From Alviniconcha marisindica (lineage: Eukaryota > Mollusca > Gastropoda > Provannidae), in NCBI GenBank assembly GCA_018857735.1, contig JABMCL010000134.1:124501-188500 (forward strand): DNA of 64,000 nucleotides, written 5' to 3'. The notes under the pieces are model-generated. The model did no database searches, was not told the origin of the DNA, and saw nothing but the letters and a program-made list of their open reading frames with translations. The translations under genes were made by a program, and so were the position numbers. Numbering within the stretch: the first letter of the stretch is position 1; each line of letters begins with the position of its first letter. Below are positions 22,906-33,349 of the stretch, in pieces.

Positions 22906-23094
22906 GAGCATGATCTTTTAGGAAGCTCTGCAGCTCTGGGTACAGCCAGTCCAGTTGCGTCCCCTTATCTGCATCCTCCTGGCAACGATAGACATGCATG
23001 ACGCCCTCCTCCATTCTCAACACACATCCAACAGCCTCCTGAAACTCCACCTTGAAGGGGTCGCCCCTTGTGGGTGGGGGGTGAATGGGGTGTT
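22875..23094 (-). CDS. AMPD: AMP deaminase exon (HPIHPPP..IADGP)
   Basis: The exon is 220 nt (2 + 72 codons + 2), with acceptor tttcctctttcacag and donor GTGAGTG, both strong. It encodes EHPIHPPP, then EAVGCVLRMEEGVMHVYR, and WLYPELQSFLKDHALMQTFI followed by ADGP. In AMP deaminases the matching blocks are APVHPP, the RM.+GVVHVY strand, the PYP.L..F..D motif and the (I/A)..GP turn. The split codons at both ends agree with the flanking exons. The 3' end of the exon and its donor are the founding unit of the adjacent minisatellite, which adds about 14 decoy 5' splice sites downstream. Confidence 0.95.
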
Positions 23095-23744
23095 CTGTGA
23101 AAGAGGAAACAAGTCAGTCACTGAATCCGAACCAGAAAAGCTATCACCATGCATAAGGTAGAAGAGGTTTTAGACAAGGAGAGTTTACAGAGATGTACAA
23201 TAATTATACTAGTAACGGTAATATGGCAAGTGAATGTGATGACATTGGTGCAGTCTACCACAGTACTTATTGATGTCTGCTGACCGAAAAAGCGAATTGC
23301 TATTCAGGTCTACCAATGAGGAACAAAAACTGAAATGAAAAAAATGGACTAAAGATAATTAAATGTAGCAGACAAAAAAAATACCAAAAAATGGCTGTCT
23401 TAAATGGAAAATAAATGGATAACAGGCCCAAAAAAAAAAAAAAAATGATCACGGAACAGAAGAAAACAAAAACAAAAAAAAAAAAAACAGGATAAATGAA
23501 AACAAACAAATAAAGAGAGAGAGAGAGGGGTGGGAACGGGAAGAAAATCCACTACTTCCAACTGACCAAAACCTGTACAATATAACGGCCCATGACAGCA
23601 AGCAATGTGAGAAAGGCTACAAACACATAATCTGTGTACATGATACAAACCCACACAACAATAACAACTGTTGGGCAACAGACAGTCAAGAACTACCCCA
23701 TACAAAGAAAGTCAGACTGGTCTCGATGTACCTCGAGACTACTG

Positions 23745-24175
23745 CCATCGCTCAGTCATGCATAGAACAAGAATGACAGACTACTGCCATCGCTCAGTCA
23801 TACATGCTCAGTCATGCATAGAACAAGAATGACAGACTACTGCCATCGCTCAGTCATACAAATTTAGAACAAGAATGACAGACTACTGCCATCGCTCAGT
23901 CATCCATAGAACAAGAATGACAGACTACTGCCATCGCTCAGTCATGCATAGAACAAGAATGACAGACTACTGCCATCGCTCAGTCATGCATAGAACAAGA
24001 ATGACAGACTACTGCCATCGCTCAGTCATCCATAGAACAAGAATGACAGACTACTGCCATCGCTCAGTCATCCATAGAACAAGAATGACCGACTACTGCC
24101 ATCGCTCAGTCATCCATAGAACAAGAATGACAGACTACTGCCATCGCTCAGTCATACATAGAACAAGAATGACAT
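23745..24175. repeat. 42-bp minisatellite in repeat D
   Basis: About ten units of GAATGACAGACTACTGCCAT plus CGCTCAGTCAT and CATAGAACAA. The unit length is a multiple of three, so one frame stays open; this is not taken as coding. The other copy of repeat D has a single diverged equivalent near 11155-11215. Confidence 0.93.
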
Positions 24176-24264
24176 AACTCGAGAAACAGAACCTGGGCAA
24201 GTAATGAGTGAAAAAATAATGTATAGCTAGAACCTATCACTAACCAAAACCCTAACCCAGGGAA

Positions 24265-25170
24265 ACCACAGAGTCTCTAGTCTGATGAACTAGACAGAAC
24301 AATACATGATGAAACAGAGTCTCTAGTCTGATGAACTAGACAGAACAATACATGATGAAACAGAGTCTCTTGTCTGATGAACTAGACAGAACAATACATG
24401 ATGAAACAGAGTCTCTAGTCTGATGAACTAGACAGAACAATACATGATGAAACAGAGTCTCTAGTCTGATGAACTAGACAGAACAATACATGATGAAACA
24501 GTCTCTAGTCTGATGAACTAGACAGAACAATACATGATGAAACAGAGTCTCTAGTCTGATGAACTAGACAGAACAATACATGATGAAACAGTCTCTAGTC
24601 TGATGAACTAGACAGAACAATACATGATGAAACAGAGTCTCTTGTCTGATGAACTAGACAGAACAATACATGATGAAACAGTCTCTAGTCTGATGAACTA
24701 GACAGAACAATACATGATGAAACAACAGTCTCTAGTCTGATGAACTAGACAGAACAATACATGATGAAACAAGTCTCTAGTCTGATGAACTAGACAGAAC
24801 AATACATGATGAAACAGGTCTCTTGTCTGATGAACTAGACAGAACAATACATGATGAAACAGTCTCTAGTCTGATGAACTAGACAGAACAATACATGATG
24901 AACAAACAGTCTCTAGTCTGATGAACTAGACAGAACAATACATGATGAAACAGTCTCTAGTCTGATGAACTAGACAGAACAATACATGATGAAACAGTCT
25001 CTAGTCTGATGAACTAGACAGAACAATACATGATGAAACAGTCTCTTGTCTGATGAACTAGACAGAACAATACATGATGAAACAGTCTCTAGTCTGATGA
25101 ACTAGACAGAACAATACATGATGAAACAAACAGAGTCTCTAGTCTGATGAACTACACAGAACAATACATG
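24265..25170. repeat. ~44-bp minisatellite in repeat D
   Basis: About 20 units of AGTCTCTAGTCTGATGAACT plus AGACAGAACAATACATGATGAAAC. Units vary by small indels between the AAAC and GTCTC. The other copy of repeat D has a single equivalent near 11010-11065. Confidence 0.93.
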
Positions 25171-25384
25171 ATGAAACAAAGAAGGACAAATTGGGACCAA
25201 AACAAAAACATTCAATAAGAGGCAGGGTCCCTACTAGTATGTTGTGAAAGCACAACACAAAAGACTGAAACGTCATGAATCTGACAAGGCTAAAAAATGA
25301 AGGGAACAAAAATAGAGAGCAAAATGGGTTTTTTAAAATAAGCAAACAAGAAAGGGGAAAAATAAACAAAGGTCCAAGGGTTGG

Positions 25385-25770
25385 CAATGCCATCAGAGCT
25401 TGATCGTTGGAGACTGAAAGTGGACCCTGTGGGCACCCTTACAAACCAGATCTCTGTCCCTTCTAGGTCTCTGCACTCTTCTGGAGATGAGAGAACTTTT
25501 TGCACCCCACCTTCAATAGAAAACAGCATGCTGGTCCTGTGTTCTGCTTCTCTGCGGCACAAATCTGGAATTCTCTTCCTTTCACTCTGTCACAGGCCTT
25601 CCTTCCCTGCCTTTAAAACTAGTCTTAAAATGTACCTCTTCAGACAGTATTTTGACCAGTAATACATTCTCTGATGCACAAATTTTGAATTGTCTCTCTT
25701 TCACTCTCCATCACGGCTCTTCTTTCCCTGCCTTCAAAACTAGCCTTTAAAACTGACCTTTTTCGAACCT
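25385..25770 (+). mobile_element. LINE reverse-transcriptase 3' end remnant
   Basis: The frame ending near 25660 contains SLCHRPSFPAFKTSLKMYLF preceded by a degraded W-N-S-L-P region. This matches the C-terminal tail of many non-LTR retrotransposon polymerases (NSLP..R....PAFKS.LKT.LF). A second, more decayed copy of the same tail follows at 25665-25770. No 5' part is present. Confidence 0.65.
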
Positions 25771-25859
25771 TTCAATGTCCTTCTCAGCTCTGCGTGTGCA
25801 TGCGGATTATTTCTTTATTGGCGTTGCATGTCTGTGAGTGGGCGCGCATGATCCTACAA

Positions 25860-26040
25860 GTGTGCGTGTGTATGCATGCATGCATGCAATGGTGTGTGTG
25901 TGTGAGTGTGTGTGCGTGTGTGTGTGTTTCACTATGCTTTGTGAGTGAGTGTGTGTTGTATACCATTGATTTGTATGCGAGTGTTTCACTATGCTTTGTG
26001 AGTGAGTGTGTGTTGTATACCATTGATTTGTACATTAAGT
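25860..26040. repeat. GT-rich microsatellite and 57-bp duplication
   Basis: (GT)n and (TGCA)n runs are followed by two copies of GTTTCACTATGCTTTGTGAG plus GTGTGTTGTATACC. Confidence 0.88.
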
Positions 26041-26320
26041 TGTAAAGGGTTTTCAGTCTCTGAAATTCCCTGTCATTATTATTAGTACTGAACAGACTCG
26101 ACCTTATCTATAAGACAATTAGGCTTGCAGTTTCTAACCCACCCCCTGCCACCAGATCAGCACTTTGTATTTTCCATAAACTTTCCACTACTGTTTCATA
26201 AGAGAAATCTGTGCAGCTAAAAAAAAATGAAAGGAGTGCCTACAATCAGCTTGGGGACTGCTACCACCTCTCTGACACCGGGAATCCATTCAGCATGAAC
26301 TGGTCCCATGGTGGGGGACA

Positions 26321-26351
<31 letters not shown>

Positions 26352-26500
26352 AACAACAACTATCTAGCACTAAATGACACAAAGCCAGTGGCTCAAGCAA
26401 GTATGATTCCAAATATATACTATATTATATAAAAGAAACAATCAATAATGCAAAAATAAACAATAAACCGTAATGCTATATTTGACTGCATCACCCAAAT
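26041..26500. other. intron with (CA)n at 26320-26352
   Basis: No coding signal. It contains the dinucleotide run and AT-rich sequence. Confidence 0.6.
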
Positions 26501-26504
26501 TCTC

Positions 26505-26705
26505 AGCAAACTGATTACCACCATTACTATTCTTTTTTCTGCCAGCAAACTGATTACCACCATTACTATTCTTTTTTCTGCCGGCTTATTGATTACCACC
26601 ATTACTATTATTTTTTCTGCCGGCTTATTGATTACCACCATTACTATTCTTTTTTCTGCCGGCTTATTGATTACCACCATTACTATTCTTTTTTCTGTCG
26701 GCTTA
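26505..26705. repeat. 39-bp tandem repeat, five units
   Basis: Units read GATTACCACCATTACTATTC then TTTTTTCTGCCGGCTTATT. The unit length is a multiple of three, which keeps a minus-strand frame open. Confidence 0.93.
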
Positions 26706-26759
26706 TCAGGCTGCCAGTTCCCTTCAAGTCGGGGAGAAGAGTGCTGCAAAAGTTCAGTG

Positions 26760-27020
26760 CAACTGTAGACATGAACTGAACCCGGCTCCAGTCAAAACTC
26801 CGGGCATCTTTGTCAATGCAAATGCCTCCCCACTGTCTGCCATACTCTCAGCCTGACCCTGGCTCCCTGTTGCGGACACCAGCTAGGTAACCTACAACGG
26901 ACCGTGAGCGGCATGCACTGGGCCCTGTCCTGGAGTCCAGCCAAGCACGGCAGCGGCCACCGCCCTGCGATGGCTACTGTCAACGCAGCACCCTCAGCTC
27001 CGCCCACTACCCATAAATAG
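26760..27020. other. GC-rich, CpG-containing island in the intron
   Basis: This ~250-bp segment is clearly richer in G+C and CpG than the surrounding intron (for example CAACGGACCGTGAGCGGCAT). It has an open minus-strand frame but no recognised protein motif. It could be a fragment of a mobile element or an alternative promoter or exon; the sequence does not decide. Confidence 0.4.
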
Positions 27021-28224
27021 CTCCACTGTTTGCCACAAAACTCCAGCAATTTTTCTTTCTCTAAGTATTTTATGCACTTTTTCTCTCCAGTAAAAACTTA
27101 AGGTAGTACATTCTTAGTCAATCATCAGAAATACTTGTGCTGGCATGCCCAACAGCCAAATAGGGCCCATAAGACTCAAGAAATAGTTTTTGCCTGTGAC
27201 TCATCCGTGGGCACAAACAGTATTAAGTCAGCCTGGCTGCAGATTATCAGTATAAACTATATTCATCTACAAATAAATTTACTTAAATTTGCAGTTATCA
27301 GTAAACATTACTGTTTAAATATTAAATTGCACTAGTTGCAAGATTAACTCATAACACCTTTTTCCCTTGCAAGACACAATTAAAGTACAAGAACAGCAAT
27401 AAAAAAATTATGCTGAGATGACTCACATTCAGCTGCAAGACATATTCTGTTATCACACAGTAAAGGTTAAAAATGGTTACATGCAAAGACTGGTATATAC
27501 ACAGGTTTTATAAAGAGACCTAAACAGTAGTTAAACCATAACCAAAAAAGATCTGAAAATTTAAATTACACATTATGCCACATTAAAATTGTAAGTGTAA
27601 TTATTATTTCCAAAATAAAGAGGTAAGAATTACATGCTGATTTATTACTCAAGTGCTTTACAAAGTTTAAGTAGTTAAGTAAATTTGATTGCTTGAGATA
27701 CATTCACCAACAGGTAAGGACACTGAAACTGATGCTGATAAATCTTCTTTTGGTCAGGGAATGACAATGGATTTCAGATTCTAGGTTTGCACACATATGC
27801 ACCAACTGACTTTGAAAAAGAGCAACATAATATGAATAAATCCTAATAATACTTTCTGAAGATAGTAAGCCATGCCATATCTACCAACACTGCATTTATC
27901 ATAAGTCTGACAATCTGAAAGGCTGTGCGATAAAAACATCACAATACTGAATTCCCAAGAGTACAATGGCAGGCAAAATAGGTTGATTTTGTTAACAACG
28001 ATACAAAGTTTCAACTTAATCAACAAGAACATAACATTTTCAGATAAAACTGCCTCACACTATTGTGACTCTGAAATATGATCATGGCCACTGAAAATTC
28101 TATGAACAGGTAAAACTCAATAAGAAGTACCATCAGGCAAAGTTTGATACTCATCACAATTATGGTGTCTGAAAAAATTTACAACATTAGCAACATTAAA
28201 GTTTTTGACACAACAGACCAGCCA
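27021..28224. other. AT-rich intron, no gene seen
   Basis: No repeats longer than dinucleotides and no recognisable coding sequence. Confidence 0.6.
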
Positions 28225-28227
28225 GCT

Positions 28228-28640
28228 GGCCCACCAACACTGACGTGTTTCATCACTGATCACTACACTGACGTGTTTCATCACTGATCACTACACTGAC
28301 GTGTTTCATCACTGATCACTACACTGACGTGTTTCATCACTGATCACTACACTGACGTGTTTCATCACTGATCACTACACTGAGTGTTTCATCACTGATC
28401 ACTACACTGACGTGTTTCATCACTGATCACTACACTGACGTGTTTCATCACTGATCACTACACTGACTGATGTTTCATCACTGATCACTACACTGACTGA
28501 CAGTTTCATCACTGACCACTACACTGACGTGTTTCATCACTGATCACTACACTGACGTGTTTCATCACTGATCACTACACTGACTGACGTGTTTCATCAC
28601 TAATGACTACACTGACTGACACATTTACCATTACACTGAC
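28228..28640. repeat. ~28-bp minisatellite
   Basis: About 13 units of CACTGACGTGTTTCATCACT plus GATCACTA. Distal units vary with ACTGACTGA insertions. Confidence 0.93.
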
Positions 28641-29026
28641 TCACACACCTTTATGCCAGTCCAAAATCACTCAAATCTAGCTCCTTTAAAGCAGCAGCAC
28701 AGTTTCATTTTTTATATTGTTGTAACATGTAAGAAACCATTTAGTGCCCACTAACAATATTGTCCAGATTAGAAAACTCATACTTCCTTGACAGTTAGGG
28801 GTTGAAAAAGTATCTCTGGTATGATCAAGGCTGAGCCACTGATGAGCTCTCCTTGAGTAAAATGTCTGGCTGCCGATCATACGGTGATGTACCCCTGTTT
28901 CCAGGGGCTTCCCACACGACTGCTGGTACTCAGCATAAAGAATTGAATCAGACCTGGAAAGGGGCTTATGCTCCAAAGTAGGTTCTCTCTAAGTTCTCAT
29001 CTTCATTCTTTTTCTTTTTAGTGTGT

Positions 29027-29270
29027 GAACAGCTTGCAAAGGGTACCATTCACCCACTAATTGAGGCACACAGTTATCTACTACATCTGGTTCATCAAGG
29101 AATGTGTGAACAGCTTGCAAAGGGTACCATTCACCCACTAATTGAGGCACACAGTTATCTACTACATCTGGTTCATCAAGGAATGTGTGAACAGCTTGCA
29201 AAGGGTACCATTCACCCACCAGCTGTGGCACACAGTTACCTACTACATCTGGTTCATCAAGGAGTGTGTT
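29027..29270. repeat. 81-bp tandem repeat, three units, open on both strands
   Basis: Units start TGTGTGAACAGCTTGCAAAG and end TCTGGTTCATCAAGGA. The length is 27 codons and both a plus and a minus frame are stop-free through all three units. No protein family is recognised in either. Confidence 0.9.
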
Positions 29271-29279
29271 ACTATCTGC

Positions 29280-30590
29280 TGCTAGATCTAGTTCTTTCCT
29301 TTTGTAGGTGTGAACAAAACTTATTACATATAATATACAAAATTTATCGATGACAAAACTACAGGTTATTACCAATTGTTACATTAGCCTCATTTTAAGC
29401 ACTATAAAAGCCGAAAGGTGTTTTGGGTATTAATCTTACACAAAAGCCAACAGATCATGAATGCTGTTCTTCAAGTTCAAGATTATAATCTGTCTTTACT
29501 GTTAAAACAATCACAAAGAGAATGTTAAATTTGTTCTGGCTTGCAGCTTTGCCATGTTGAAGCTTATGGAGTGCATATATATAGTTTAACATACAACACA
29601 CACACCACTATAAAGAGTGTTAGTATGAAGTTAAAATGTTTCAAACCTGCCAAACAGAAAGTAAAAGAGAACAAGAGCCAACAAACCAGCATTAAACTTA
29701 CACATAATAAATAAGGTGAAACTAAAAGGGTCTGCAGAGGCTTAATTATAGCTTCACTTCAACTCACTCAAAATAATTATGGAGAAAAAGGAAAATCCAA
29801 CTCTTCCTTTACAGTACTTCGCTTTGGACTACATTGCATGGACAGTGTGCACACAGCAAAATACCCCAGTGTATAAAGTTTGTCCATTTTATCTTCTATC
29901 AGCCAGCTATTTGTACCCATCTGTATATCATGGGTGATTTTCAAATGCACCTAAAGCTTCTGTGGTATCATGATGCTTAGACATAAAAATCAAATACTTA
30001 ACATACAAAATTGTTTCAATCTGTTCTGAGCACAAATACTTGTACTTGTAGCTGTATATAAAATAATGCATTACATTTAGTGTGTCAGACAATGTCTAAT
30101 CACTGAATAATCTGAATACATCTGAGAGAGAAAAAATGCAACTTTCTAACCCACGAAGTACTGTGAAGGTCAAATTGATGAATGAATAAAATCAAATATA
30201 TAATACAGCACAAAAAAGGCACATTTATGGAATACCTGTAAATGAAGTAGCTGTAATATGACAGAAAACAAGAAAATGCACTTGAGTTTTCAATGCCTCA
30301 AACAAAAAGTGCTCTGGAAAAAAAAAATGCAGTAAACAGAAAACATATTTCAATACCTGTCATCTTTTCTTCTCTGGGCAAGTGAAAACATTTTCATTCC
30401 GGAGTTGTTCATTAATTCCCCCCCCATTCAACTGAGACTAAAGACTATGAAACTGAACCCTTCCGACTCCTAATATGTTTTCATGTTTCTTCTGACTGTG
30501 TCTAAACCTTTTCTTTACATAACAAAGTTCTCTCGCTCCGAGATTCTCACAAATCCTGATGCTGTATCCCATGGTGGGGTACTCATAACT
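29280..30590. other. AT-rich intron, no gene seen
   Basis: Nothing recognisable beyond short A-runs. Confidence 0.6.
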
Positions 30591-30592
30591 AT

Positions 30593-30636
30593 AAACACAC
30601 ACACACACAGCTATACACACACAATACATAAGCATG

Positions 30637-30697
<61 letters not shown>
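30593..30697. repeat. (CA)n microsatellite
   Basis: Compound CA run, the longest part at about 30640-30692. Confidence 0.95.
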
Positions 30698-30698
<1 letters not shown>

Positions 30699-30884
30699 AT
30701 CAGCTTGATCTTGTCACAGCAAACACTCTGTGCTCTGAACAGCTGCAATCCAAGGCCGCTGTAAAACTGTTGACCCAAATCCTAATACTTTATCAATATT
30801 CCCACATGTCAGTCACTGAGTCACATTGTATAGACCCCGCAGTGTCTGCTTACAATGAATACAGTATTTTCTGGTGGCTAAAAA

Positions 30885-30980
30885 CGCCAAAAACTGTGCG
30901 ACTCCTCTGGTATCACAAAAAACTGTGCTACTCCTCTGGTATCACCAAAAACTGTGCGACTCCTCTGGTATCACAAACGA
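30885..30980. repeat. ~31-bp tandem repeat, three units
   Basis: Units of AAAACTGTGCGACTCCTCTG plus GTATCACA. Confidence 0.85.
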
Positions 30981-30984
30981 CAAA

Positions 30985-31740
30985 TTGACAGGGAAAAATG
31001 GACTTTGCAAATGCCAGGACAGACTGAAGGACAGAAATCTGTGCTTGTGGGTGTGGGTGGGTGTTGGGGGGGAAGATAAAATGACAATCCAAAAGTGACA
31101 GGAGGGGTGTTTTAGTCCTGTGTCTGTAACAGGACTTCAATCTTCAAGGCTCTGGTACCCAGAGGATCCAGACCACTCTACAACTGCCTCACTGGGAGAT
31201 ATGAAAGATGGGACTCGGAAAACAGATGGAATACCTAAGACCTCATAGGTCCGGGTTATATCAAAGCTGGGACTTGGAAAACTGGCTAAATAGGGCTTCT
31301 AGGTTGGGGTGTGGGTGTGGGTTGGTCGGGAGAGGGGATGAGAGGGGGTAATTACTTATAAAGCCAGCAGGGCAATATGCAGGCACAGGGAAAAACTGGG
31401 TTATCTCTGCAGGGGAGGTTAGGTCATGTTTACAGGGAAAAGAGCTGAACACTAGACCTTCGGCTGCTTGTCTGAACAAGACTGGGCTGCTTGTCTGAAC
31501 AAGACTGTCTTTTCACAGAATGGCTAAACCTGTCCAAAACACCTGGCTTACATTCCTACACTGACAATGTTGGTAAAGAACTGCAACAGTCAAGTGATTC
31601 ATTAGCACATTAGGCGCATCATATCACTGGTACCCCTCACCCCTCATCCACATGAGGCTTTCTCTCCCCCCCCCCCGTGTCTCACAATTTCTATAATTCT
31701 CTGTTTGGAATGTCTACAGCTTGGTCTCTGTCTCTCTGCT
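30985..31740. other. intron, no gene seen
   Basis: Contains a two-copy 21-bp repeat (GCTGCTTGTCTGAACAAGAC, near 31465-31508) and G-rich patches. No coding signal. Confidence 0.6.
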
Positions 31741-31747
31741 TTACCTC

Positions 31748-32003
31748 TCTGGTTTGCTGTACACTTTGGACTACTTTCATTCAATTGGTTTGCTGTACAC
31801 TTTGGACTACTTTCATTCAATTGGTTTGCTGTACACTTTGGACTACTTTCATTCAATTGGTTTGCTGTACACTTTGGACTACTTTCATTCAATTGGTTTG
31901 CTGTACACTTTGGACTACTTTCATTCAATTGGTTTGCTGTACACTTTGGACTACTTTCATTCAATTGGTTTGCTGTACACTTTGGACTACTTTCATTCAA
32001 TTT
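31748..32003. repeat. 36-bp minisatellite, seven units
   Basis: Perfect or near-perfect copies of TTGGTTTGCTGTACACTTTG plus GACTACTTTCATTCAA. The unit is a multiple of three, so open frames on both strands are artefacts. A (CA)n run follows at 32036-32062. Confidence 0.95.
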
Positions 32004-32347
32004 CCAGGCCACTTTAAACATGCACACATGCATGCATGCACGCACGCACACACACACACACACTCTGATTGCTGTACTAGTACTAGTAGTACTGGCGGTA
32101 CAAATCATTAATATTATTAAGCACTTGATCATATCATTCACATTATAATACTTGTATTTTCTATGCAATCAAATCAAGCTCACACTTTGCACTGTCAGAA
32201 CCAGGTCTTTCAGGTGTGAAAACAAAGGCAATAGCAGCAACCAACAGCATCTGCTCAAACCTGTACTTTATGCATTAACAAAAAAAAAAAAAAATAATAT
32301 CAAAGGAAGAGAGTCACATGCAGTAAGACACAGAAGCACACTACACA

Positions 32348-32580
32348 TCGCATGCATTCTGGTTTGGGACATCCTGACCTTCTGGTTTGGGAAATACTGA
32401 CATTCTGGTTTGGGACATCCTGACCTTCTGGTTTGGGAAATACTGACATTCTGGTTTGCGAAATAACATTTTGTTTCGGGAAATACTGACATTCTGGTTC
32501 AGGAAATACTGCCACTAGAGTTTGAAATATGCAAATATTCTGGTTAGGAAAATGCTGACATTCTGGTGTGAAATTAATAC
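32348..32580. repeat. ~22-bp minisatellite
   Basis: About ten units of ATTCTGGTTTGGGAAATACT plus GAC, partly organised as a 44-bp dimer (GGGACATCCTGACCTTCTGG). Confidence 0.9.
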
Positions 32581-32589
32581 TAGCATTCC

Positions 32590-33345
32590 AGTTTGGAGAG
32601 AAAAAAAATGCCATACACCATATTGGTTATCCCCACTTATTGCAATCAACTCCGCCAACTCCACATCACTCAGGGACAAACATTCTTCACAACATACCAA
32701 GCTCTAATGGACAGGAGACAGGCAACACAGAGGTAGACAGGGGCACAGGGCCAGGGTAGAATCACACTGTCATTTCAAGGATCATTATAATCATAATTCA
32801 CATCAGTTAAATTGTTCCTTTAAATGGGCTTCAGTTGTAAATTATTACTGCATGAAAGCAACCCACGTAAAACTTGCAGCCAAGACATAGTCAGCATACA
32901 CCACTCCAGCCACATAACTGCAGTCAGAGACTTGAGCTTTGTTTACAATGGAACTGACATCCTAAAGAAGGGGATTGATGGAATTTCTGCAAACTTTTCA
33001 AAGTGAGCTCCCTGAGCAGCAATACATTGTTCAAATGCATTTTGGGACATGGTCCAGACGCTGCAAAACAGTAGACTGACCCAAGGTCAATGGGAGTTGA
33101 ATTTGTACCCTGAGAGGCGTTTCTTTAAACATGGAAACAGAAAGAATGACCAAATGGTGTAAGATCCGGGGGTAGGGAGGGGGTGGCAAAGTCTGAATGT
33201 TTTCCCTGAAGAGATACTCTTGTAGTTGTACAAGCTTTATCTTGTGTTCAGCACAATTATCATGAAGAAGTTTGATTTGCATGCTTGAGGCTGGTTCAGC
33301 TTTTTTGTAATATTTGTTCATTTCCAACAACAACAAAAAGGTGTC
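32590..33345. other. intron, no gene seen
   Basis: No recognisable coding sequence or repeat. Confidence 0.6.
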
Positions 33346-33349
33346 TGCC

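Larger units (their letters stand above)
23265..25380 (-). repeat. dispersed repeat D, copy 2 (with two expanded arrays)
   Basis: It is the reverse-strand relative of 10830-11620. Matching blocks are at 23265-23480, 23560-23720, 24176-24260 and 25170-25380, separated by the two minisatellites below. It sits in the AMP deaminase intron just upstream of the exon at 22875-23094. No coding sequence was recognised. Confidence 0.75.

Noticed and set aside
21940..25170. CRISPR-like regular repeats
   Set aside because: Units are head-to-tail without distinct spacers, the region is intronic in an animal gene, and no cas genes exist; these are minisatellites.
31644..32168. Open frames on both strands over the 36-bp array (NESSPKCTANQL and WFAVHFGLLSF repeats)
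   Set aside because: Pure repeat translation; the unit is a multiple of three with no stop in several frames.
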